Shown here: in pieces, positions 53,055 to 61,277 of the stretch | How the letters are laid out: the number at the start of each line of letters is the position of its first letter | How positions within the stretch are numbered: the first letter of the stretch is position 1 | Assembly: GCA_905215965.1 (NCBI GenBank) | Contig: CAJMSD010000010.1 | Span: 45,293 to 109,292 of the forward strand | Source of the DNA: an uncultured bacterium | GTDB taxonomy: Bacteria > Bacillota > Clostridia > Oscillospirales > Ruminococcaceae | DNA length: 64,000 nt | Reading direction: 5' to 3' | Made by a program: the position numbers and the translations under genes | The notes under the pieces: generated by a model | The model's input: only the letters and a program-made list of their open reading frames with translations | What the model was told of the DNA's origin: nothing | Database searches by the model: none

Positions 53055-53971
53055 AAATAAATAAAAACATACTTAAAATATTTGCTGCTCTCATGTCTTT
53101 GGCTGTTCTTATTACGATCTGTCCGCTCGGAGCATTTGCCGCAACAAATACAGCTCAGGGATTCGACAAGGACAAAACTTACCTTTGCGGAGTTTACGAC
53201 GATAAAGGCCTTTTTACCGAGTCGGAGCTTGAAGAACTCGATGAACTGGTACGCGAGACCTCAGAAGAGCTTGAACTCTATATCTGCATATATCTCAGCG
53301 ATATTGCAAGAGGAGAGAACAGTACAAATAAGTTTGCAGACGAAGCCTACGACGAATTATTCGGCAAAGACACCGACGGTGTGTTCTATTACATGGATCT
53401 TTCCGAGCAGTACAGTCCCTACGATTACATCTCGACAGCCGGAAAAGGTATGCTTCTTTACGACGACCATATAGACAGTATGCTCAACACTATTTTTAAT
53501 GATCTTCCTGCGTCGGGCGAACCGATAGTAGATTACGAAATAAGCACCGGTATAAATACGATATGCCGCGTTCTTAAAAGCTATGGCAGCGACGAGCCTT
53601 CCTTATTCGATTATCAATACGATTCGTACACGGATAAATATATTTATATGAAAGACGGAAAGACCGTCGTTTCGACCTCTCCGCCGCTGGCCATAAAGCT
53701 CAGAAACGGAACGATCTCCTTGATAATCGGCGCGGCTATTGCACTTATAATATTCTTTACTGCCAAATCGCATTATAAATTCAAGGTAAGCTACAATCCA
53801 AGAAGCTATGTTTCAAGAAAAGATTCTCATTTCAAAAGAAAAGAAGATCTGTTTATTAGAGCCTATACCACAAAAGTCAGGATCGAATCCAGCTCCGGCG
53901 GAGGAGGCGGAGGCGGCGGCGGTCACGGAGGCGGCGGCGGTTCGCACGGAGGAGGCGGCGGTCACCGCTGA
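53051..53971 (+). CDS. TPM-domain membrane protein
   Basis: 306 aa. Signal peptide about 1-30; TPM domain about 45-180 (VYDDKGLFTESELEELDELV opening, DGVFYYMDL core); transmembrane helix about 222-240; cytoplasmic tail ending in a Gly/His-rich tract (about 280-306), typical of YgcG-type proteins. TPM domains are exposed outside the membrane and some have phosphatase-like folds. The gene is coupled to the zinc-ribbon gene upstream. Confidence 0.85.
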   Translation: MKINKNILKIFAALMSLAVLITICPLGAFAATNTAQGFDKDKTYLCGVYDDKGLFTESELEELDELVRETSEELELYICIYLSDIARGENSTNKFADEAYDELFGKDTDGVFYYMDLSEQYSPYDYISTAGKGMLLYDDHIDSMLNTIFNDLPASGEPIVDYEISTGINTICRVLKSYGSDEPSLFDYQYDSYTDKYIYMKDGKTVVSTSPPLAIKLRNGTISLIIGAAIALIIFFTAKSHYKFKVSYNPRSYVSRKDSHFKRKEDLFIRAYTTKVRIESSSGGGGGGGGGHGGGGGSHGGGGGHR

Positions 53972-54004
53972 TCGCCTGTCAGCTTATTGCGAAAAAATTT
54001 CTAA

Positions 54005-54028
54005 GGACAGTCCCTATCCGGACTGTCC
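54005..54028 (+). promoter_or_regulatory. Leader hairpin upstream of GTPase-NYN gene
   Basis: GGACAGTCC / GGACTGTCC perfect stem with loop CTATCC, nested in a longer dyad TTATTGC (53982-53988) with GCAATAA (54043-54049). It ends before the ribosome site GAGGAGG. No T-run follows, so control of translation is as likely as termination. Confidence 0.45.
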
Positions 54029-54062
54029 GAATTGTTATCGGCAATAATTTGAGGAGGATAAA

Positions 54063-56648
54063 ATGAAAAATATAACTGTTGGAATCACGGCTCATGTTGA
54101 TTCCGGAAAAACAACGCTTTCCGAAGCAATGCTATATATTACAGGTGAGATACGCCGTCTAGGACGCGTGGATCACGGCAGCTCATGGCTTGATACCGAC
54201 AACATTGAGCGCGCACGGGGAATCACGATATTTTCACATCAGGCAGCCGTCTCCTTTAAAGATATGCGCATGACCCTGCTTGATACTCCGGGACATATTG
54301 ACTTTACCTCCGAAACTGAGCGCACAATGCAGGTTCTCGACTATGCAATACTCGTTATAAGCGCGACAGACGGCGTTCAAAGCCATACTCGTACTCTCTG
54401 GAAGCTCCTTGAAAGATACAATATCCCGATTTTTATTTTCGTAAATAAGACCGATCTTCCCGGAATAAGCCGCGAAGGCATAATGAATGATCTGAAAAAT
54501 AAGCTCTCCCCTTTTTGCGCGGATTTTTCGGGCGGGAAAAGCTCTGCTGCGGAAAACGCGGCTATGTGCTGCGACGAGCTTATGGAAAAATATCTTGACG
54601 GTGAAGAGATCACAGACGGAGAGATCTCCTCGGCTATAAATCAAAGGCGCATTTTTCCCTGCTGCTTTGGTTCGGCGCTGAAGCTTGAGGGAGTTGAGGA
54701 GCTTCTGAAAATCATAGAAAAATACGCGTCGGAGCCTGTCCGCGGCGAAAGCTTCGGAGCAAAGGTATATAAGATCTCCTGCGATTCAAAGGGCAACAGA
54801 CTTACGTATATGAAGATCACAGGCGGAAGCCTTACTATACGCAGCGAGCTTTCCTATGCCGATCCAAACGGCAAGCCTGTGACCGAGAAAATCAGCGGCA
54901 TCAGATTTTATTCGGGAGCAAAATTCAAATCGGAAGAGAAAGCCTCTGCCGGCGAAATATGCGCAGTTACCGGTCCTTCGCGCACTTATTCCGGTCAGGG
55001 ATTAGGCTTCGAGCGCGACTCCGACAAAGCCGTGACCGAACCTGTCATGAGCTACCGCGTTCTTCTTCCCTACGGAAAAAACGAAGCCGAAGCTCTTGCC
55101 GATATAAAAAAGCTGGAGGACGAAGATCCGCAGCTCCATGTGCTTTGGAACGAACAGCTCCGCGAGATACACGTACAGCTTATGGGCGAGATCCAGCTTG
55201 AAATTCTCACGGGTATCATTCACGATCGCTTCGGCTATGACGTCGGCTTCGGAAGCGGAGACGTCACCTACAAAGAGACGATCAAGTCTGCCGTTGAGGG
55301 CGTAGGTCACTATGAGCCGCTTCGTCATTATGCGGAAGTCCACCTTATCCTCGAACCGCTTGAACGCGGAAGCGGTCTGCAATTTGAGCTGCGCTGCCGC
55401 GACGACGATCTCGACAAAAACTGGCAGCGGCTTATATTGACTCATCTTGAGGAAAAAACTCACAAGGGAGTGCTTACCGGTTCGCCCATTACGGATATGA
55501 AAATAATTGTCGTTTCGGGCAAGTCACATCTTAAGCACACCGAGGGCGGCGATTTCCGTCAGGCAACCTACCGTGCAGTTCGGCAGGGACTTCGGTGCGC
55601 CGAGAGCGTACTCCTTGAACCCTATTACGACTTTGAGCTTGATGTTCCCTCCGAATGCATAGGACGCGCTATGAACGATATTCAGCGTATGAGCGGAGAT
55701 TTTTCACCTCCGCAAATTGTCGGCAGCTCCGCCGTTATCTGCGGAAGCGCTCCCGTTTCAGAAATGAACGGATATCAGAGAGAAGTGACCGGATATACCA
55801 AGGGCAGCGGCAGACTTACGCTTTCCTCCGGCGGATTCAGGGAATGCCACAACGCGGACGAGGTGATCGAAAAAATCGGCTACGACTGCGACGGAGATAT
55901 CGAAAATACGGCTGATTCCGTTTTCTGTTCTCACGGTGCAGGTCATAACGTGCGCTGGGACGAGGTTTACGATCATATGCACCTGCCGCTCAGTCTGAAT
56001 TCCCTTGACGACTACGAGGAGGAGGTCGACGATTTCGACCGTGTAAGCAGATATGTCAGCCGCGCTGCGAGCGACGAGGAGCTTATGGAGATCTTTCAGC
56101 GGACATACGGCAAACCCAACTGCGACCCGAGAAAAGCTTTCCGACGCGAGCGCGAAGAGACCCATGATAAAAATATAAATATAAAACTGCCTGTATACAG
56201 CGGTCCTGAATACCTTCTTGTAGACGGCTACAACATTATTTTCGCGTGGGACGAGCTGAAAAAAACCGCGCGTCAAAGTCTCGATTCCGCACGAGGTCAG
56301 CTGATAAATATTTTGTGCAATTATCAGGGCTTTCGTCAATGCGAAGTAATTCTCGTTTTTGACGCGTATAAGGTCAAGGGACATCACCGCGATATTGAAA
56401 AATACTGCAATATCAACATAGTTTACACCCGTGAATCGGAAACGGCGGATTCGTATATTGAAAGGGTCACTCACGAGCTTTCAAAAAAACACCGCGTAAG
56501 AGTTGCCACCTCGGACGGCCCTGAACAAATGATAATTTTCGGCAGCGGTGCAAGACGTGTTTCGGCAAACGAATTTCTTGCGGAAGTCAAGCACGCTGAA
56601 AAAACTATCCGCGAATATCTTGATAGTATGAACAGCTTATCCCGATAA
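54063..56648 (+). CDS. Ribosomal-protection-type GTPase fused to C-terminal Rae1/YacP-like NYN nuclease domain
   Basis: 861 aa. The N-terminal part is a TetM/EF-G-like GTPase: G1 AHVDSGKTTL (residues 10-19), G2 RARGITIFSHQ, G3 DTPGHIDF (from Asp74), G4 NKTD (from Asn128), then EF-G-like domains to about residue 640. TetM proteins average about 640 residues, so about 220 extra residues follow. After an acidic linker (about 645-712) comes a NYN domain: Asp721 (VDGYNIIF), Asp767 (VFDAYKV), Asp796 (TADSYIE) and Asp818 (TSDGPEQ), the acidic set of YacP/Rae1. Rae1 is known to cut mRNA in the ribosomal A site. A ribosome-rescue or stress role is inferred; tetracycline resistance is not established. 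Confidence 0.88.
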   Translation: MKNITVGITAHVDSGKTTLSEAMLYITGEIRRLGRVDHGSSWLDTDNIERARGITIFSHQAAVSFKDMRMTLLDTPGHIDFTSETERTMQVLDYAILVISATDGVQSHTRTLWKLLERYNIPIFIFVNKTDLPGISREGIMNDLKNKLSPFCADFSGGKSSAAENAAMCCDELMEKYLDGEEITDGEISSAINQRRIFPCCFGSALKLEGVEELLKIIEKYASEPVRGESFGAKVYKISCDSKGNRLTYMKITGGSLTIRSELSYADPNGKPVTEKISGIRFYSGAKFKSEEKASAGEICAVTGPSRTYSGQGLGFERDSDKAVTEPVMSYRVLLPYGKNEAEALADIKKLEDEDPQLHVLWNEQLREIHVQLMGEIQLEILTGIIHDRFGYDVGFGSGDVTYKETIKSAVEGVGHYEPLRHYAEVHLILEPLERGSGLQFELRCRDDDLDKNWQRLILTHLEEKTHKGVLTGSPITDMKIIVVSGKSHLKHTEGGDFRQATYRAVRQGLRCAESVLLEPYYDFELDVPSECIGRAMNDIQRMSGDFSPPQIVGSSAVICGSAPVSEMNGYQREVTGYTKGSGRLTLSSGGFRECHNADEVIEKIGYDCDGDIENTADSVFCSHGAGHNVRWDEVYDHMHLPLSLNSLDDYEEEVDDFDRVSRYVSRAASDEELMEIFQRTYGKPNCDPRKAFRREREETHDKNINIKLPVYSGPEYLLVDGYNIIFAWDELKKTARQSLDSARGQLINILCNYQGFRQCEVILVFDAYKVKGHHRDIEKYCNINIVYTRESETADSYIERVTHELSKKHRVRVATSDGPEQMIIFGSGARRVSANEFLAEVKHAEKTIREYLDSMNSLSR

Positions 56649-56683
56649 ATTTTGTCATACCAACAGCTCAAAAATAATCAACA

Positions 56684-56712
56684 AAACGGTTGCTTGTTTC
56701 AAGCGACCGTTT
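56684..56712 (+). terminator. Possible terminator hairpin
   Basis: AAACGGTTGCTTG / CAAGCGACCGTTT with a TTT loop and one wobble pair, 36 bp after the GTPase-NYN stop; no T-run follows. Confidence 0.5.
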
Positions 56713-56932
56713 GTGCAATATGTAGAGTCAGCTTTTTTAACGTCATCTACTGACATTTAACATTTTTCATAATTTTGTATCATAAAAGAGAAATTTTAAG
56801 TCGTATAAATCATCGGCAAGTCAAGTTATAAGGTAATTATAATTACATTCATCAATTGATATTATAGATTAATTCACATATATTATAACCGTTATCGCGT
56901 TATAATTATTGCATATTGTTAAAGAAGTGAAG
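56713..56932. other. AT-rich intergenic region
   Basis: About 220 bp of strongly A/T-rich DNA upstream of the dockerin cluster. I see TATAAT-like hexamers but no defensible gene. It is followed by the direct repeats and promoter listed next. Confidence 0.35.
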
Positions 56933-57006
56933 CAAAGTTGCAAATTAGGAAGAAAAGTTGCAAAGTAGGAAAATCTATTGAAATTTGAAACAAAAAAGTG
57001 TATAAT
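56933..57006 (+). promoter_or_regulatory. Promoter with upstream 20-bp direct repeats
   Basis: AAGTTGCAAATTAGGAA and AAGTTGCAAAGTAGGAA repeat with a period of 20 bp (GTTG at 56937 and 56957), followed by TTGAAA (56979-56984), 16-bp spacer and TATAAT (57001-57006). Repeats on one helix face upstream of a weak -35 suggest an activator site. Confidence 0.6.
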
Positions 57007-57054
57007 ATATAACAAAGCAAACATATATTTATTTTATATAAAGGAGCTGGTTCC

Positions 57055-57076
57055 AATGCATAAATTTTAATGCATT
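57055..57076 (+). promoter_or_regulatory. Four-codon leader ORF and overlapping hairpin
   Basis: AAGGAG (57041-57046) precedes ATG CAT AAA TTT TAA (57056-57070), a perfectly spaced four-codon ORF. AATGCAT and ATGCATT pair around it. It precedes the first dockerin gene by 64 bp and might be a decayed start or a regulatory leader. Confidence 0.4.
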
Positions 57077-57133
57077 AGCGAAAGAATTGTATCTGGTTTA
57101 AAATTAATCAATTAACCTAAAGGAGATGCTTTT

Positions 57134-57925
57134 ATGAAAAAATTTATAACTTTATTATCGGCTCTCACTTTATGCGCAGGAGCAATTTCTTTTGCAGCAT
57201 CAGCCGAGGACTTAACTTACGATGTAAACGAGGACGGCGTGGTTGATAAGTTCGACCTTGCGGCAATTTCCACTTATTTAAGCGTAAAAGACGGCACTTC
57301 AGATGACATTTTCAATTACGTCATTGACGATAAGGGAAACATAGAGAGGGTTTTGACCAAGGACTACATCGGCTATGACGATGATCTTGAAGCAAAGGTT
57401 CTGAAAAACGCTGATTTTGACAAGGACGGAGAGATCACATACAAAGACAACAAGATTTTGTACGACTATCTGTTCGAAGCCGGAATCTTTGTAGCCGACG
57501 TAAATAAAGACGGCAAGGTAAATAGCGGTGATACTTGGGCGATTATAGAAGCTTATGCGAAATTCTCTACCAACCCCTTTGAGGAAATAATCAAAGAAGA
57601 AGAGTTTGCAAACATTTTCTACAACAGCTACAGCTGTGATGAATTTATTAGTGCTGCTGATGCTTCGCTTCTTATGATTTATATATCTGAACACAACGTG
57701 CCCGGAGATATTGACTATGATGGAGTTGCCGACCCTACTGACGCTTCAAAGGTGCTCAAATATTATGCGGTAGGCAGTACTGGCAACGAGTTTAAAGATT
57801 ACTTTACAAGAGAAGAAGAGACGGACATAATCATTCTCGGTGACGTTGACGGCGATGACACAATAGATGCAACAGATGCGGCGCTTATTCTTGGCAGTTA
57901 CGCAGACGCTCAAACGAGCAATTAA
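57134..57925 (+). CDS. Secreted multi-dockerin-like protein
   Basis: 263 aa. Signal peptide about 1-24 (ISFAASA). The mature protein is almost entirely dockerin-like calcium loops: DVNEDGVVDKFD (about 30-41), DFDKDGEITYKD, DVNKDGKVNSGD, a degenerate DEFISAADAS, DIDYDGVADPTD, and DVDGDDTIDATD near the end (ending SYADAQTSN). No catalytic or binding domain separates them, so it may be an adaptor between cohesins. First of three tandem genes with related C-termini; it closely resembles the next gene over its first ~57 residues. Confidence 0.8.
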   Translation: MKKFITLLSALTLCAGAISFAASAEDLTYDVNEDGVVDKFDLAAISTYLSVKDGTSDDIFNYVIDDKGNIERVLTKDYIGYDDDLEAKVLKNADFDKDGEITYKDNKILYDYLFEAGIFVADVNKDGKVNSGDTWAIIEAYAKFSTNPFEEIIKEEEFANIFYNSYSCDEFISAADASLLMIYISEHNVPGDIDYDGVADPTDASKVLKYYAVGSTGNEFKDYFTREEETDIIILGDVDGDDTIDATDAALILGSYADAQTSN

Positions 57926-57959
57926 ACAATAATTATTAAATAATAAAGGAGATATCGCT

Positions 57960-58763
57960 ATGAAAAAACTTATATCATTATTATCGGCTCTCACTTTATG
58001 CGCAGGAGCAATTCCTTTTGCGGCATCAGCCGAAGATCTTACGTATGATGTAAACGAGGACGGCGTGGTTGATAAGTTCGACCTTGCGGCAGTTTCCACT
58101 TATTTAAGCGTAAAAGACGGCACTTCAGATGAAATTACAAATTCCGTTCTCAACGATGATTGGAGCACCGAAGAAGTTCTGACAAAGGACTACATCGGCT
58201 ATGATGATGATCTTGAAGCAAAGGTTCTGAAAAACGCTGATTTTGACAAGGACGGAGAGATCACATATAAGGACACTAACATTATATTCGATTACCTTTT
58301 TGAGTCTGGAATCTATTTAACAGATGCAAACAATGACGGCAAGTTAACTTGCAGCGACGCTAAGACAATTTTAATGGCTTACGCTCTGTTTTGCACCAAT
58401 ACAAAAGATACCCGTGAACAGGCATTTGCTGAGAATGAAGAGCTTGCAAGCATACTCCATTGCAGTTATTTCTGCGATGAATACGTAACTGCTTCTGACG
58501 CTTCATATCTTTTAGCATATATTATTGAAAAAAACGTGCCCGGTGACGTTGACTATGACGGCTCGGCTGATCCTACCGATGCTGCAAAGGTGCTCAAATA
58601 TTATGCTATAAGCAGCACTTTGAACGATGTAGAGGATTACTTCACAGAAGAGCAAGCTAACGACATCAGCATACTTGGTGACGCAAACAGGGACGGCGCA
58701 ATCGATGCAACAGATGCGGCGCTTATTCTTGGCAATTACGCAGACGCTCAAACGAGCAAATAA
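57960..58763 (+). CDS. Secreted multi-dockerin-like protein, tandem paralogue
   Basis: 267 aa, same layout as its upstream neighbour: signal peptide, DVNEDGVVDKFD, DFDKDGEITYKD, DANNDGKLTCSD, a degenerate loop (DEYVTASDAS), DVDYDGSADPTD and DANRDGAIDATD, ending NYADAQTSK. The signal peptide and first loop are nearly identical at nucleotide level, indicating recent tandem duplication; the middle has diverged. AAGGAGATATC precedes the ATG. Confidence 0.8.
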   Translation: MKKLISLLSALTLCAGAIPFAASAEDLTYDVNEDGVVDKFDLAAVSTYLSVKDGTSDEITNSVLNDDWSTEEVLTKDYIGYDDDLEAKVLKNADFDKDGEITYKDTNIIFDYLFESGIYLTDANNDGKLTCSDAKTILMAYALFCTNTKDTREQAFAENEELASILHCSYFCDEYVTASDASYLLAYIIEKNVPGDVDYDGSADPTDAAKVLKYYAISSTLNDVEDYFTEEQANDISILGDANRDGAIDATDAALILGNYADAQTSK

Positions 58764-58856
58764 ACTTTAATTTTGAAATCTTCACTTATTCGTATTCCAT
58801 TTCTACAGACGCGCCGTCTGCGTCAACCAATGAGTTAAAAAAACAGGAGGAACATC

Positions 58857-59615
58857 ATGAAAAAATTATTATCATTAGTAATGGCAGGAATTTTAACAGG
58901 CGTTTCATGCCTGTCACTGACAGCAAACGCAAATGTAGTCTGGATAGAGAACGGGGTCGATGAAGACGGCATGAAATATGTTGAATGGTTCGATTTACAG
59001 GATTATTTCGACGAAGAATCCTCACTTACATACCACTATTTTAAATCAACTACCGCGTATGAAGGCACAGGACAATATGAATATCTTTATTCTACTTCTA
59101 CAGGTGCCCCAAGCTACGGCTCATTTATGTTATCGTTCAGCGATTACGAAAACCTCACCGAGGATGACGTTTCTGCGCTGAGTGAATATCTGTCGCAAAA
59201 TTATCCTGAAATTGAACTTGAGCGTTACGGTTCAGGATATCTGACGAACACTTCAAACTACCGACTTGTAAATGAAAATTCTCTTACTCCCGAAGAACAG
59301 TTCAAAATTGCCATTGACATTAAAGATAATACAGGTTTAGTATGCTCTCATAATTATCTGTTGTCAACTACCGAAGGAAAGTCGTACAAGGAGAAAGATG
59401 TTAACAACGACGGTTCTGTTGACGCTTCAGACGCAAGTGACGTTCTTATGTATTACGCATTAAATCAGACTAACGAAAGCCTTGAAGATCACTTCAGCGC
59501 CGAGCAGCTGTTTTGCTTAAATCTTCTCGGCGACGTTGACGGCGATGAAAAAATTGACGCAGCAGATGCGGCATTTATTCTGTTTAGTTACGCCGATGCT
59601 CAGACGAGCAAATAA
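58857..59615 (+). CDS. Secreted protein of unknown function with C-terminal dockerin
   Basis: 252 aa; GGAGGA precedes the ATG. Signal peptide about 1-25. Residues about 27-175 form an unrecognised domain, rich in Tyr/Ser/Glu (for example WFDLQDYFDEESSLTYHYF). The C-terminal dockerin has loops DVNNDGSVDASD and DVDGDEKIDAAD and ends SYADAQTSK, like the two upstream genes. The 3' flanks of this gene and of the second gene share about 45 bp nearly exactly, so the duplication reached beyond the coding region. Confidence 0.8.
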   Translation: MKKLLSLVMAGILTGVSCLSLTANANVVWIENGVDEDGMKYVEWFDLQDYFDEESSLTYHYFKSTTAYEGTGQYEYLYSTSTGAPSYGSFMLSFSDYENLTEDDVSALSEYLSQNYPEIELERYGSGYLTNTSNYRLVNENSLTPEEQFKIAIDIKDNTGLVCSHNYLLSTTEGKSYKEKDVNNDGSVDASDASDVLMYYALNQTNESLEDHFSAEQLFCLNLLGDVDGDEKIDAADAAFILFSYADAQTSK

Positions 59616-59658
59616 ACTTTAATTTTGAAATCTACACTTATTCGTATTCCATTTCTGT

Positions 59659-59686
59659 AGGAGGCTGGCAGTTCTGTCAGCCTCCT
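59659..59686 (+). terminator. Terminator of dockerin cluster
   Basis: AGGAGGCTG / CAGCCTCCT with a 10-nt loop, 44 bp after the last dockerin gene; a short T-rich segment follows. Confidence 0.75.
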
Positions 59687-59705
59687 AAACTTTTATAAGA
59701 AAAAA

Positions 59706-59729
59706 GTCCATAGGCTTAGGCCTATGGAC
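59706..59729 (+). terminator. Hairpin at IS remnant border
   Basis: GTCCATAGGC / GCCTATGGAC, perfect stem with a TTAG loop. It abuts the transposase remnant; it could be a second terminator or a mobile-element end. Confidence 0.55.
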
Positions 59730-59946
59730 AGTCGTTTTCTGCAAAAGGACATCCTTATGATAATGCCGTTATGAAAGGCTTTTTCAAGTACTTAAAAAGG
59801 AGGAAACTGACCGAAGGACATACTCCTCATTTGATGAACTGATGGTCAGCATTTTTGAGTATATCCACGGATTCTACAATTCTTTCAGACATCATTCTCA
59901 TAATAACGGTCTTTCACCAAATCAGGCTGAATTGAATTTTCTGTAA
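59729..59946 (+). pseudogene. IS3-family transposase remnant (C-terminal part, frameshifted)
   Basis: Translation from 59729 gives QSFSAKGHPYDNAVMKGFFK, the conserved IS3 OrfB block with DN. The reading then shifts by -1 at an A-run near 59796 and continues RRTYSSFDELMVSIFEYIHG and YNSFRHHSHNNGLSPNQAE to a stop at 59944-59946. The N-terminal two-thirds is missing. The element's right end may reach about 59985. Confidence 0.85.
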
Positions 59947-59990
59947 ATTTTCAGCTTTTTGTTGTCCACTTTATTGACTATGGTACAGGC
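59737..59990 (+). mobile_element. IS3-family insertion sequence remnant
   Basis: Transposase C-terminus plus a tail with GTTGTCCACTTTATTGACTA, resembling an IS3/IS150-type right end. The left end is lost. It directly abuts the truncated ABC exporter gene, so insertion or a later deletion probably removed the exporter 5' part. Confidence 0.7.
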
Positions 59991-61064
59991 TGGGGCAAGG
60001 TGCTGAACAAGACCACGGCAACTATTATTGCTCAGGATACTTTGAACGCAATGCTTACCGTGATAATATACGGATTTGCCATAATCAGGGCGGCAAGCGG
60101 TATGATAAGTCCCGGCGATGTATTTGTGTTTGCAATGTATTTTGCAAGGGTACAGGCTGGCTTTGAAGCCGTGTCGGGCAATTTTTCCAACCTTATGGAG
60201 AAAACCGAGTATTGCCAAAATGTTTACGATTATCTTGACATTCCCGACGAAAAGTATCAAGGCACTATCCCCACCGAAAAGCGTGACGATAACGAGTATG
60301 AATTTGAATTTAAGCACGTTTATTTCAAGTATCCCAACACCGAAAATTACGTCCTGCAAGACATAAATTTAAAATGGAAAATCGGCGAGAAAATGGCTCT
60401 TGTGGGCAGAAACGGCTGCGGAAAATCCACGCTGGTAAAGCTCCTGTGCAGGCTCTACGATCCCACCGAGGGGATAATAACTCTCAATGGGATCGATATC
60501 CGCAAGTACAGCACACGGGAATATACAGATTTGTTTTCGGTGGTATTTCAGGATTCGGCTCTGCTTTCATTTCCAATCGGTGAAAATGTGGCAACGGACA
60601 CGGAATATGACAAAAAATATGCGGAGGAGTGCGTCCGCAGGGCGGGATTTTCGGAACGTCTCGACAGTTGTCCGGACGGTATGGACACCTGTCTGTACAA
60701 GGATTTTGACGAAAAGGGCGTTGAGATTTCCGGCGGCGAGGCACAGAAGCTTTGCCTTGCAAGGGCGATATACAAAGGCGCACCCTTTATCGTTCTGGAC
60801 GAACCCACGGCGGCTCTCGATCCTGTTTCGGAGTATGATATTTACACGAAATTCAACTCAATTGTCGGCACTCGGACGGCGATATACATTTCTCACAGGC
60901 TTTCTTCCTGCCGCTTCTGCGATGAGATAACCGTTATGGAGAACGGGCGGATCGCCGAGCGAGGCAGTCACGATGAGCTGCTCAACAAGAGCGGTGTTTA
61001 CAATTCTCTCTGGACGGCACAGGCGGAGTATTATAAGGATACAGCAGGGGAGTTGTTTACTTGA
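59988..61064 (+). pseudogene. 5'-truncated ABC exporter (transmembrane part mostly lost)
   Basis: About 355 codons remain (first usable start GTG 60000), against roughly 570-600 in intact half-size exporters. Only the last membrane helices are kept (LTVIIYGFAIIRAASGMIS). The nucleotide-binding domain is complete: Walker A GRNGCGKSTL, signature ISGGEAQKL, Walker B FIVLDEPTAALD and H-loop SHRLSS. The upstream part was replaced by the IS3 remnant, so transport is probably lost. The ATPase might still be expressed but has no clear promoter. Confidence 0.85.
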
Positions 61065-61134
61065 TGATACAAACGGCACGTCAGAATATGTTGAATTTTT
61101 TACGCTTATCGGCTATTATGTGTTTTAATGAAGA

Positions 61135-61179
61135 AACAAGCTGTCCGCAAGGCAATACGAGTTTCTGGGACAGCTTGTT
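61135..61179 (+). terminator. Long-stem hairpin after ABC remnant
   Basis: AACAAGCTGTCC / GGACAGCTTGTT perfect 12-bp stem around a 21-nt loop. Possible transcript end of the ABC gene or remnant of a mobile element. Confidence 0.5.
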
Positions 61180-61199
61180 ACCAAATTTACCAAATAAAA

Positions 61200-61232
61200 A
61201 ACGCAGGGACTTCGTGATTAAGTACCTGCGTT
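61200..61232 (-). terminator. Terminator of the DUF2188 gene
   Basis: AACGCAGG / CCTGCGTT with extra inner pairing (GAC/GTA partly). Read on the minus strand it is followed by TTTTTTATTT, placing it after the DUF2188 stop (61278). Confidence 0.75.
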
Positions 61233-61277
61233 AATAAAAACAGAAGTAAAGCAATTGTTCCTTTTTTGTTAATTAGA

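Noticed and set aside
54063..56648. Simple call as a tetracycline resistance gene.
   Set aside because: The protein is about 220 residues longer than TetM with a NYN domain, and many chromosomal relatives confer no known resistance. Resistance would need testing.
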